From the NCBI RefSeq assembly GCF_009761395.1, contig NZ_LEKN01000035.1, forward strand, positions 1-64,000: a stretch of 64,000 nucleotides of DNA. Direction: 5' to 3'. A program made the position numbers and the translations under genes. The notes beneath the pieces were generated by a model. It ran no database searches, was not told the DNA's origin, and worked only from the letters and a program-made list of their open reading frames with translations. Origin of the DNA: Ursidibacter maritimus (lineage in GTDB: Bacteria > Pseudomonadota > Gammaproteobacteria > Enterobacterales > Pasteurellaceae). Shown piece after piece: positions 28,905 to 36,161 of the stretch (positions are counted from its first letter, which is position 1; each line of letters starts with the position of its first letter).

Positions 28905-29630
28905 ATGCCAACGCTTTATGCAGAACATTTAGCAAAAAGCTATAAAAGTCGCCAAGTCGTCAAAGATGTTAGCTTGAATGTGAAAGCAGGTGAAATTGTC
29001 GGGTTACTTGGTCCGAATGGGGCAGGAAAGACAACTACATTTTATATGGTGGTTGGGTTAGTTCGCCACGATCAAGGTAAAATTCGTATTGATGATCTAG
29101 ATATTAGCGTGCTACCAATGCACGATAGAGCAAAACAAGGAATTGGTTATTTGCCCCAAGAAGCTTCTATCTTTCGTCGTCTAAGTGTTTACGATAATTT
29201 GATGGCGGTATTGCAAGTTCGAAAAGATTTGAATGAACAGCAGCGTAAAGAGCGTGCAGATGAATTGATTGCTGAATTTCATATTGAACATATTCGTAAT
29301 AGCCTAGGGCAATCTTTATCGGGTGGAGAACGCCGTCGTGTTGAAATTGCACGAGCATTAGCCGCAAATCCTAAATTTATTTTACTTGATGAACCTTTTG
29401 CAGGGGTTGATCCTATCTCTGTGATTGATATTAAAAAAATTATTGTTAATTTAAAAGAGAGAGGATTAGGCGTGTTAATTACAGACCATAATGTACGCGA
29501 AACATTAGATGTATGTGAGAGAGCTTACATTGTGGGGAGTGGTCAAATGATTGCAAGTGGTACACCAGAAGATGTACTCAATAACCCTGATGTAAAACGT
29601 GTTTATTTAGGCGAGCAATTCAAACTATAA
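28905..29630 (+). CDS. lptB: LPS export ABC transporter ATP-binding protein LptB
   Basis: 241-residue ATPase powering lipopolysaccharide extraction from the inner membrane (LptB2FG). Walker [11 protein letters not shown]-loop [12 protein letters not shown], signature [15 protein letters not shown], Walker [14 protein letters not shown] and switch histidine in [11 protein letters not shown] are all intact. In E. coli the next gene is rpoN; here it is ptsN after a USS hairpin. Confidence 0.97.
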   Translation: MPTLYAEHLAKSYKSRQVVKDVSLNVKAGEIVGLLGPNGAGKTTTFYMVVGLVRHDQGKIRIDDLDISVLPMHDRAKQGIGYLPQEASIFRRLSVYDNLMAVLQVRKDLNEQQRKERADELIAEFHIEHIRNSLGQSLSGGERRRVEIARALAANPKFILLDEPFAGVDPISVIDIKKIIVNLKERGLGVLITDHNVRETLDVCERAYIVGSGQMIASGTPEDVLNNPDVKRVYLGEQFKL

Positions 29631-29640
29631 GATGAGAAAT

Positions 29641-29682
29641 AAGCGGTAAGATTTGCAAAAAATATGGTAAATCTTACCGCTT
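29641..29682. terminator. USS-dyad hairpin between lptB and ptsN
   Basis: AAGCGGTAAGATTT (29641-29654) and AAATCTTACCGCTT (29669-29682) are perfect inverted copies, followed by TTCATTTAATT. A moderate terminator or attenuator separates lptCAB from ptsN-rapZ-ubiF. It occupies the place where rpoN and hpf lie in enterobacteria. Confidence 0.65.
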
Positions 29683-29692
29683 TCATTTAATT

Positions 29693-30235
29693 ATGACAAA
29701 ACTGACTGAATTTTTAACGCCTGAGCATATCCAGCAAGGTGTGTTTATCTCAAGTAAAAAGCGAGCGTTGGAGCTGGTGGGAAAAATTGTAGCAAGCTCC
29801 CTAAACAGCGATAACTCTGAACAGATTTGCCCAATAGAATGTTTTGCGAATCTGTTTAAACGAGAAAAGCTAGGCTCTACGGCTTTAAATAATGGGGTGG
29901 CTCTTCCGCACGCTAAATTACCCTCAAATGATATTATTCAATTAGAAAAACCGATTGCGGTTTTTTTACAGTTAGAAACACCGATTGACTATGATGCAGC
30001 GGATAATAAGGAAGTGGATCTTATTTATGCGATTTTATTTCCTGAGCAACATTGTGAGCAATACAAATCAAGTTTACCGCAAATTGCACAGCAATTATCA
30101 GATAAAAACCTAATTAAGCATCTTCGAAATGCGACTTCTGCAGACGATATTTGGCAAATTTTACACTATGCAGATCAGCATAATGCCGAACAGCATTTAG
30201 AAGAACAAGAACTCTCAGAAACTATGGAGGCATAA
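29693..30235 (+). CDS. ptsN: Nitrogen-type PTS EIIA component
   Basis: 180-residue EIIA-Ntr domain (PTS EIIA type 2). Phospho-acceptor His73 lies in [10 protein letters not shown]. In enterobacteria EIIA-Ntr is a regulatory phosphoprotein controlling potassium transport and envelope stress. The protein carries a Glu-rich C-terminal tail ([15 protein letters not shown]). Its stop overlaps the rapZ start by one base. No npr follows. Confidence 0.93.
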   Translation: MTKLTEFLTPEHIQQGVFISSKKRALELVGKIVASSLNSDNSEQICPIECFANLFKREKLGSTALNNGVALPHAKLPSNDIIQLEKPIAVFLQLETPIDYDAADNKEVDLIYAILFPEQHCEQYKSSLPQIAQQLSDKNLIKHLRNATSADDIWQILHYADQHNAEQHLEEQELSETMEA

Positions 30236-31095
30236 TGGAATTGGTCATTATTAGTGGACGTTCGGGGGCTGGGAAGTCAGTCGCACTACGAGCACTAGAA
30301 GATGTGGGCTATTATTGCGTGGATAACATCCCATTACCTCTCGTACCAGAACTTGCTGCTTTTTTTGCGAAATCTGACCGCTCAACAGTGGTGAGCCTTG
30401 ATGTTCGTAATTTACCTGAAAATCCACAAATTTTAGATGATGTACTCTCTCGTTTACCAAAGCATATCGAAACCAAAATTATTTTTTTAGATTGCGGTCG
30501 AAAAACTTTAATTCGCCGCTACAGCGATTCTCGCCGAGTACATCCACTCTCAAATGATAATTTATCACTTGAAAGTGCGATTGAATTAGAAAATACCCTA
30601 TTAGATCCGTTATTCCATCAAGCAAATCATATTATAGATACTACTTATCTTTCCGCACACGAACTAGCAGAAAAACTAAGGGAATTACTGCGAGGTAAGG
30701 CAGAAAAAGAAATGCAAATTGTAGTGGAATCTTTTGGTTTTAAATATGGTGTACCACCAGATGCCGATTATGTTTTTGACGTGCGTTTTTTACCTAATCC
30801 CCACTGGAATCCAGAACTTCGCCCTATGACAGGTTTAGAAAAGCCAGTGATTGATTTTTTAGAACGACAAACGGAAGTTCACAATTTTATCTATCATACT
30901 CGTAACTATTTAGAAATGTGGCTACCTGCATTGGAGCAAAATAACCGTAGCTATCTGACGATTGCCATTGGTTGCACAGGAGGAAAGCATCGTTCGGTAT
31001 TTATTGCGGAACAACTTGCAAAATATTTTACAAGCCGAGATAAAAAAGTACAGGTTCGTCATCGCAGTTTAGAAAAACATCATAAGAAGGCGTAA
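30235..31095 (+). CDS. rapZ: RNase adapter protein RapZ
   Basis: 286-residue RapZ/YvcJ family protein. Walker A GRSGAGKS spans residues 8-15; Walker B is in the KIIFLDC region. The C-terminal domain ([43 protein letters not shown]) is the conserved RNA-binding/metabolite half. In E. coli it delivers the sRNA GlmZ to RNase E and senses glucosamine-6-phosphate; whether GlmY/GlmZ exist in this organism cannot be seen here. Overlaps ptsN by one base; ubiF-like gene starts one base after its stop. Confidence 0.95.
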   Translation: MELVIISGRSGAGKSVALRALEDVGYYCVDNIPLPLVPELAAFFAKSDRSTVVSLDVRNLPENPQILDDVLSRLPKHIETKIIFLDCGRKTLIRRYSDSRRVHPLSNDNLSLESAIELENTLLDPLFHQANHIIDTTYLSAHELAEKLRELLRGKAEKEMQIVVESFGFKYGVPPDADYVFDVRFLPNPHWNPELRPMTGLEKPVIDFLERQTEVHNFIYHTRNYLEMWLPALEQNNRSYLTIAIGCTGGKHRSVFIAEQLAKYFTSRDKKVQVRHRSLEKHHKKA

Positions 31096-31096
31096 A

Positions 31097-32281
31097 ATGA
31101 AGAGTGCAGATATTGTAATTGTTGGTGGCGGTATGGTTGGATTGGCTTTAGCCAGTTTACTTGCAGACAGTAAATGTACCATTAAAATTATTGAAAAATC
31201 AGCACCGATTTTAACTAACAATGAGATTTCTAATCGAGTCAGTGCGATCAATTTTTCAAGCCAACAAATGTTGATGCAGACAGGAGCGTGGCAAAAAATT
31301 CCTGCGGAACGGTTATCGCCTTATTCACAAATGTTTGTTTGGGAAAAGGATAGTTTTGCCCATATTCATTTTGATAATCAAGATCCGATCATTAAACAGC
31401 TTGGTTTAGAGCAATTAGGCTTTATTATTGAAAATCAGCAAATTCAATCAGCGTTATGGCAAATTGTTAGTCAGCAAAAAAACGTCGAAATCATTTTGTC
31501 TAACCCAAAAACACTTGGCGTAAGTGAGCAAGGTGCATTTTTAACCTTAGAAAATGGTGAAATGTTAGCTACAAAATTAGTGGTTGGGGCAGATGGGGCA
31601 AATTCTTGGGTTCGTAGGCAGACGAATATTCCGCTCGTAAGCCAAGATTATCAACATACCGCTTTAGTCGCTAATGTAAAAACGGCTGAACCGCATCAAC
31701 AAACGGCACGCCAGATTTTTTCACCAGAGAGTATTTTGGCTTTTCTTCCTCTTAATGATCCGCATCATTGTTCTATTGTGTGGTCATTGCCCCCAGAGCA
31801 AGCTAAAACATTTTCAGACATTGATGAAACGGAATTTAATAAAGCTTTAACGATTGCGTTTGATAACCGATTGGGACTATGTGAATTGCAAACTGAGCGA
31901 CATATCTACCCGCTTACTGCTCGCTATGCACGTAATTTTGCACAACCTCGTATTGCATTGGTAGGCGATGCCGCTCATACCATTCATCCATTAGCAGGAC
32001 TTGGTGTGAATTTAGGTTTTGCTGATGTTATTACATTATCAGCTGAATTAAAACGACATCTTGAACAAGGTAATGACATTGGAGAATACCGACATTTGCG
32101 CCAATTTGAACGACTTCGTAAAGTAGAAGCTGTAAAGGTATTAACTGCAATGAAGGGACTAAAAGAGCTTTTTGCAGGAAACCATCCTGTTAAAAAGTTA
32201 TTGCGAGGGGTTGGTGTTGCATTAAGCAATCAAAATAGTCATATAAAGAAACTGTTTATCCAACAAACTTTAGGTTTTTGA
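31097..32281 (+). CDS. ubiF: FAD-dependent ubiquinone hydroxylase, UbiF/UbiH/VisC family
   Basis: 394-residue flavoprotein monooxygenase of ubiquinone biosynthesis. N-terminal GxGxxG dinucleotide motif in IVIVGGGMVGLALASLLA, DG motif in VVGADGANSWVRRQ and the second FAD motif RIALVGDAAHTIHPLAGLGVNLGF. Sequence resembles UbiF (C6 hydroxylase, 3-demethoxyubiquinol), but UbiH and UbiI are close relatives, so the position hydroxylated is a best guess. Last gene of ptsN-rapZ-ubiF. Confidence 0.82.
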   Translation: MKSADIVIVGGGMVGLALASLLADSKCTIKIIEKSAPILTNNEISNRVSAINFSSQQMLMQTGAWQKIPAERLSPYSQMFVWEKDSFAHIHFDNQDPIIKQLGLEQLGFIIENQQIQSALWQIVSQQKNVEIILSNPKTLGVSEQGAFLTLENGEMLATKLVVGADGANSWVRRQTNIPLVSQDYQHTALVANVKTAEPHQQTARQIFSPESILAFLPLNDPHHCSIVWSLPPEQAKTFSDIDETEFNKALTIAFDNRLGLCELQTERHIYPLTARYARNFAQPRIALVGDAAHTIHPLAGLGVNLGFADVITLSAELKRHLEQGNDIGEYRHLRQFERLRKVEAVKVLTAMKGLKELFAGNHPVKKLLRGVGVALSNQNSHIKKLFIQQTLGF

Positions 32282-32364
32282 TTGTTTTTTGTTCATATAA
32301 AAAATGAAATCTGATTTTAATGAACCAAAAAATATTTTACCTGTCTATTTGCGAGTACAATGCG

Positions 32365-32390
32365 ATGCCATTTTATGATGGCATTTTTTT
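32365..32390 (+). terminator. Terminator of the ubiF operon
   Basis: ATGCCAT-tttatg-ATGGCAT followed by seven T residues. Confidence 0.88.
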
Positions 32391-32417
32391 ATTACCCTAA
32401 TTTTAAGGATTTCCCTA

Positions 32418-33050
32418 ATGAATAAATTTACTAAAATCAGTGCAGCAGCGTTATTTGCTCTTTTCTTAACCGCTTGTGATAAACCAGCAGAGAAAAAAGT
32501 GGAAACACCAGCAGCTAAACCAGAGACCACACAAACTGCTAAAGTAGAAGAGAAGAAAGCAGAAGAAGCTAAACCAGCAGCGGAAGCTCCAAAAGCGGAG
32601 CAAGCACCGGCAGCTGAAGCACCAAAAACAGACACAGCACCAACAGTGGATGCTCAAGGTGTCGAGGATTTCAAAAAATTAGCAGCTTGGAATGCAGAAC
32701 AAGAGAAAGAAATGGCAACTCTTCAAGCGGGCCTTCAAGAAAAAATTGCAACACAAGATAAAGCACAAATTGAAAGCGCTTTCACTCAATTTACTGCAAA
32801 AGTGGGTAATGTAATTAAGAGCTTAGATGCAGTAGAAATTAAAAATGCAGAAGTGCAAAAATTAAAAGACAAATTAAAAGAGAGCTTATCTTTATCTAGC
32901 GAATTACTTTCAGTATCAATTAAAGCAATGGATGGGCAACCAACTCCAGAACTTCAAAATGAAATGAAGGGTAAAACAGAAAAACTTCTTCAAGTTGCTA
33001 CTGAATTACAAACTATTCAGGCTGAATTACAACAAAAATTCGCAAAATAA
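32418..33050 (+). CDS. Uncharacterised lipoprotein with Ala/Pro/Lys/Glu-rich linker
   Basis: 210-residue probable lipoprotein I do not recognise as a named family. Signal peptide with lipobox FLTAC (Cys19), then a ~60-residue low-complexity linker of Ala, Pro, Lys and Glu (residues ~22-85), then a helical domain of ~120 residues without Cys or aromatic-rich motifs, likely a coiled coil (LAAWNAEQEKEMATLQAG, VQKLKDKLKESLSLSSELL). The Pro/Ala-rich linker resembles that of envelope-spanning proteins, so a reach through the periplasm is possible. Monocistronic with its own terminator. The lipobox TAC codons are an exact USS core (32469-32477). Confidence 0.85.
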   Translation: MNKFTKISAAALFALFLTACDKPAEKKVETPAAKPETTQTAKVEEKKAEEAKPAAEAPKAEQAPAAEAPKTDTAPTVDAQGVEDFKKLAAWNAEQEKEMATLQAGLQEKIATQDKAQIESAFTQFTAKVGNVIKSLDAVEIKNAEVQKLKDKLKESLSLSSELLSVSIKAMDGQPTPELQNEMKGKTEKLLQVATELQTIQAELQQKFAK

Positions 33051-33065
33051 TTCAAAACTATTTCA

Positions 33066-33096
33066 AAAAGGTTAGTTGAAAAACTAACCTTTTTTA
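33066..33096 (+). terminator. Terminator after the lipoprotein gene
   Basis: AAAAGGTTAGTT-gaaa-AACTAACCTTTTTT, also usable by the convergent menC on the other strand. Confidence 0.9.
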
Positions 33097-33099
33097 TCA

Positions 33100-34071
33100 C
33101 TAAATATCCCAAATAAATTCACTATCTAAAGTCGCTAAAGGTAAAGTTGAACCTTGCCAAGGGCGGAGTAGCTGGTATTGCATTAAATTAAGTGTGTCTA
33201 ACCCTGGTAAGGTATTCGGCGTATATTGGTGAGCGAAACGAGCAAGCTGTGTTAGCCCTAAACTAGATTCAATACTTGAACTAATGACCGCAATAATACC
33301 TTGCTGATGAGCCTGCTGAATTAGGTTAATACATTTTTGAATTGAACCTGTTAAAGTTGGCTTAATAATAATAGCGGTAAGATTTGGCTCTTTTTTTACC
33401 AAGAAATTAGGTTCTCGCACGCTTTCGTCCCAAGCAATCGATAACTGATTTTCGAGTGCAAATTGACGAGAAAGCTCAGGTGTTCGGCAAGGTTCTTCAA
33501 TAAACTGAATGCGATGCTTTCTATTTGTTGCAATTTTACTGGCGAATTGTACCGCTTTCTCTAAAGTCCACGAGCGATTAGCATCTAAACGGAGCTTTAA
33601 ATCAGGAATTGCTTCTAAAAACATATCTGCAATTAACCCATCTCGGTTAGCTTCATATAATCCCACTTTAATTTTCGCAATTTTCTCGCCAGTTATTTGA
33701 TTCAATTTGGCATAAAGCTCATCAGGATCGCCATAACATAGTGGAGCGGTTTGATAATTTCCTTTTTCACCTAATGTTTGCTCAATTTCAGCTAATGCAC
33801 AACTGAGTCCGAAAGCAACGGAAGGACTATATTGATCTAGATGTTCGGATTGCCCGCTTTGCCAAATATCTAACCAGTGGCGAAGTTCTTTTTCTACATC
33901 TGCAAGACTTTCGTGGCTAAATTCAGGTAAGGGCGCTATTTCTCCCCAGCCAGAACGTCCATTATCCAACAGATGAACAATAAAGCCTTCACGCTGTTTT
34001 AAACGACGTTGGCGTAAGATAATGCCTGTTTCTACGGGTAATTGATATTGATAAAGTTTGGTTGAACGCAT
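33100..34071 (-). CDS. menC: o-Succinylbenzoate synthase
   Basis: 323-residue enolase-superfamily enzyme of menaquinone biosynthesis that dehydrates SHCHC to o-succinylbenzoate. The catalytic lysines appear in AKIKVGLYE (KxK) and IIIKPTLTGS; metal ligands in LRLDANRSWT, FIEEPCRTP and IAWDESVREP. Same length as E. coli MenC (320). No other men genes are in the window, so the pathway genes are dispersed or partly elsewhere. Confidence 0.93.
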   Translation of the reverse strand: MRSTKLYQYQLPVETGIILRQRRLKQREGFIVHLLDNGRSGWGEIAPLPEFSHESLADVEKELRHWLDIWQSGQSEHLDQYSPSVAFGLSCALAEIEQTLGEKGNYQTAPLCYGDPDELYAKLNQITGEKIAKIKVGLYEANRDGLIADMFLEAIPDLKLRLDANRSWTLEKAVQFASKIATNRKHRIQFIEEPCRTPELSRQFALENQLSIAWDESVREPNFLVKKEPNLTAIIIKPTLTGSIQKCINLIQQAHQQGIIAVISSSIESSLGLTQLARFAHQYTPNTLPGLDTLNLMQYQLLRPWQGSTLPLATLDSEFIWDI

Positions 34072-34189
34072 TATGGAGAGCTCAATATAAGAAATAATCG
34101 CTATATTATGCCATATTTTGATTGAATACTTGGTTTATTCAATGTTTGACTCGTATTTGCCCACTGATAACCTGCAAATTTACATCTTT

Positions 34190-34271
34190 TGTATTACTAA
34201 TCTGTACAGTTTGTAATTTAATTTTTACAGTGAAAATATGTCGTTACAATTTTATTTTCTTTTGCTAGAAT
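34190..34271 (+). promoter_or_regulatory. tyrP promoter with TyrR box
   Basis: TGTAAT-TTAATT-TTTACA (34212-34229) matches the TyrR box TGTAAA-N6-TTTACA at 11 of 12 positions. A weaker possible second box lies about 21 bp upstream (34190-34208). The promoter is TTACAA (34244-34249), 16-bp spacer, and TAGAAT (34266-34271) with an extended TGn. The strong box centre is about 57 bp upstream of the expected start. Confidence 0.7.
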
Positions 34272-34298
34272 GCACCACCTTCTAAACTCGGAGACAAT

Positions 34299-35516
34299 AT
34301 GAAAAATAAAATTTTAGGTAGCGCCTTGATTATTGCAGGGACAACAATTGGGGCAGGAATGTTGGCAATGCCACTCACTTCTGCAGGTATGGGCTTTGGC
34401 ATGACCGTTGTGCTGTTAGTTGGGTTATGGGGATTATTAACTTATACTGGCTTACTTTTTATGGAAGTTTACCAAACGGCAAAACAGCAAGATGTTGGTG
34501 TTGCTTCTTTAGCTGAGCAATATTTCGGAATGATTGGTCGTGTATTGGCGACAGTCAGTTTATTAGTCTTACTTTACGCATTATTGGCTGCTTATATTAC
34601 CGGTGGCGGTTCGTTACTTTCAGGGGTATTACCGAGTTTTGGCGATGAGAGTAGTACTTTAAAAGTTGGTGTTTTGCTCTTTACCCTCATTCTTGGTACC
34701 TTTGTTGTTATTGGTATTAAGGGGGTAGATGGTTTAACCCGATTACTCTTTATCGGTAAGATTATTGCGTTTGTATTTGTCTTATTGATGATGTTACCAA
34801 AGTCAAAATTAGAGAATTTAACCGCAATTCCATTAGATAACTTATTAGTGATTTCAGCAGTACCGATTTTCTTCACGTCTTTTGGTTTCCATGTGATTAT
34901 GGGAAGTATCAATAGCTATTTAGAAGCGGATATTCGTAAAATTCGTGTTGCGGTCATTATCGGGACATTAATTCCACTCACAGCTTATTTATTATGGCAA
35001 TTAGCCACTCATGGTGTATTAAGTCAAAATGAATTTGTTAGTTTGCTAAACCAAGATCCAACTTTGAACGGTTTAGTGAAAGCAACAACACAGATTACAG
35101 GCAGTTCAATTTTAGGTGAAATGGTACGTTTATTCTCATCATTAGCACTCATCACCTCTTTTTTAGGTGTAGCAATGGGAATTTTTGAAGGCGTTGGTGA
35201 TCTATTAAAACGCTTTAACTTACCGAATAATCGAGTGGTATTAACGCCATTAACATTTATTCCACCACTTGCATTTGCATTGTTCTATCCGAATGGTTTT
35301 ATCGCAGCTTTAGGTTATGCTGGATTACTCTTTGCCTTCTACGGCTTATTGCTACCTATAGCATTAGCGTGGAAAGCAAGACAATTACATCCAAATCTAC
35401 CATATCGTGTTGCGGGTGGTAATGTAGGATTGGTCATTGCTTTTGTTATGGGTATTATCATTATGGTTATTCCATTCTTAATTGAGAAAGGTATTTTACC
35501 TGCAGTCGCTGGCTAG
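34299..35516 (+). CDS. tyrP: Tyrosine-specific transport protein
   Basis: 405-residue aromatic amino acid permease of the HAAAP family with 11 helices. The start KILGSALIIAGTTIGAGMLAMPL and internal FFTSFGFHVIMGSINSYLE are close to E. coli TyrP, as is PPLAFALFYPNGFIAALGYAG. It imports tyrosine with protons; related Mtr transports tryptophan, so substrate is probable, not certain. The TyrR box upstream supports an aromatic amino acid role. Terminator follows. Confidence 0.9.
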   Translation: MKNKILGSALIIAGTTIGAGMLAMPLTSAGMGFGMTVVLLVGLWGLLTYTGLLFMEVYQTAKQQDVGVASLAEQYFGMIGRVLATVSLLVLLYALLAAYITGGGSLLSGVLPSFGDESSTLKVGVLLFTLILGTFVVIGIKGVDGLTRLLFIGKIIAFVFVLLMMLPKSKLENLTAIPLDNLLVISAVPIFFTSFGFHVIMGSINSYLEADIRKIRVAVIIGTLIPLTAYLLWQLATHGVLSQNEFVSLLNQDPTLNGLVKATTQITGSSILGEMVRLFSSLALITSFLGVAMGIFEGVGDLLKRFNLPNNRVVLTPLTFIPPLAFALFYPNGFIAALGYAGLLFAFYGLLLPIALAWKARQLHPNLPYRVAGGNVGLVIAFVMGIIIMVIPFLIEKGILPAVAG

Positions 35517-35533
35517 TTTCCGATCAGTGAGAT

Positions 35534-35563
35534 ATCCGATCGTACAAAGCGGTCGGATTTTTT
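35534..35563 (+). terminator. tyrP terminator containing a USS
   Basis: ATCCGATCG and CGGTCGGAT pair (one G-U), followed by six T residues; the loop and right arm contain a USS-like CAAAGCGGTC. Confidence 0.8.
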
Positions 35564-35669
35564 CATTTTTTTACAAATAATTTTAGACCTAATAAACATA
35601 ACTCGGTAGAATGGTTCAAGCAGAATAAAAGGCGAAAAAAGTAGAATAAAACGCTAGAAAGGAGAAAAA

Positions 35670-36152
35670 ATGGAAAATAAAAAACTGCCTAAAGCGCTTG
35701 ATGCCATTGATTTAAAAATTCTTAATGAATTGCAACGTAATGGCAAAATTTCTAATATTGACTTATCTAAACGAGTAGGGCTTTCACCGACACCTTGTCT
35801 AGAACGTGTCAAGCGTTTGGAAAAACAAAATGTCATAATGGGCTACCGAGCTTTACTTAACCCTGAACTATTGGAAGCTCCGTTATTGGTTATTGTTGAA
35901 ATTACTCTAGTTCGTGGGAAACCTGATGTATTTGAAGAATTCAATATTGCTGTACAGCAGCTTGATGAAATTCAGGAATGCCATTTGGTTTCTGGGGATT
36001 TTGACTACCTGCTCAAAACACGAGTAGCAGATATGGCTGCTTATCGTAAATTGTTAGGTACTACTTTGCTACGTTTACCAGGGGTAAACGATACTCGCAC
36101 CTATGTGGTAATGGAAGAAGTGAAGCAAACGAATTATTTGTTATTAAAATAA
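35670..36152 (+). CDS. lrp: Leucine-responsive regulatory protein
   Basis: 160-residue Lrp/AsnC regulator. N-terminal helix-turn-helix (LDAIDLKILNELQRNGKISNIDLSKRVGLSPTPCLERVKRLE) and C-terminal RAM effector domain (ALLNPELLEAPLLVIVEITLVRG). High match to E. coli Lrp. A global regulator of amino acid metabolism. Lies 9 bp upstream of ftsK, as in E. coli where lrp and ftsK are neighbours. Confidence 0.95.
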   Translation: MENKKLPKALDAIDLKILNELQRNGKISNIDLSKRVGLSPTPCLERVKRLEKQNVIMGYRALLNPELLEAPLLVIVEITLVRGKPDVFEEFNIAVQQLDEIQECHLVSGDFDYLLKTRVADMAAYRKLLGTTLLRLPGVNDTRTYVVMEEVKQTNYLLLK

Positions 36153-36161
36153 GGACTTATT

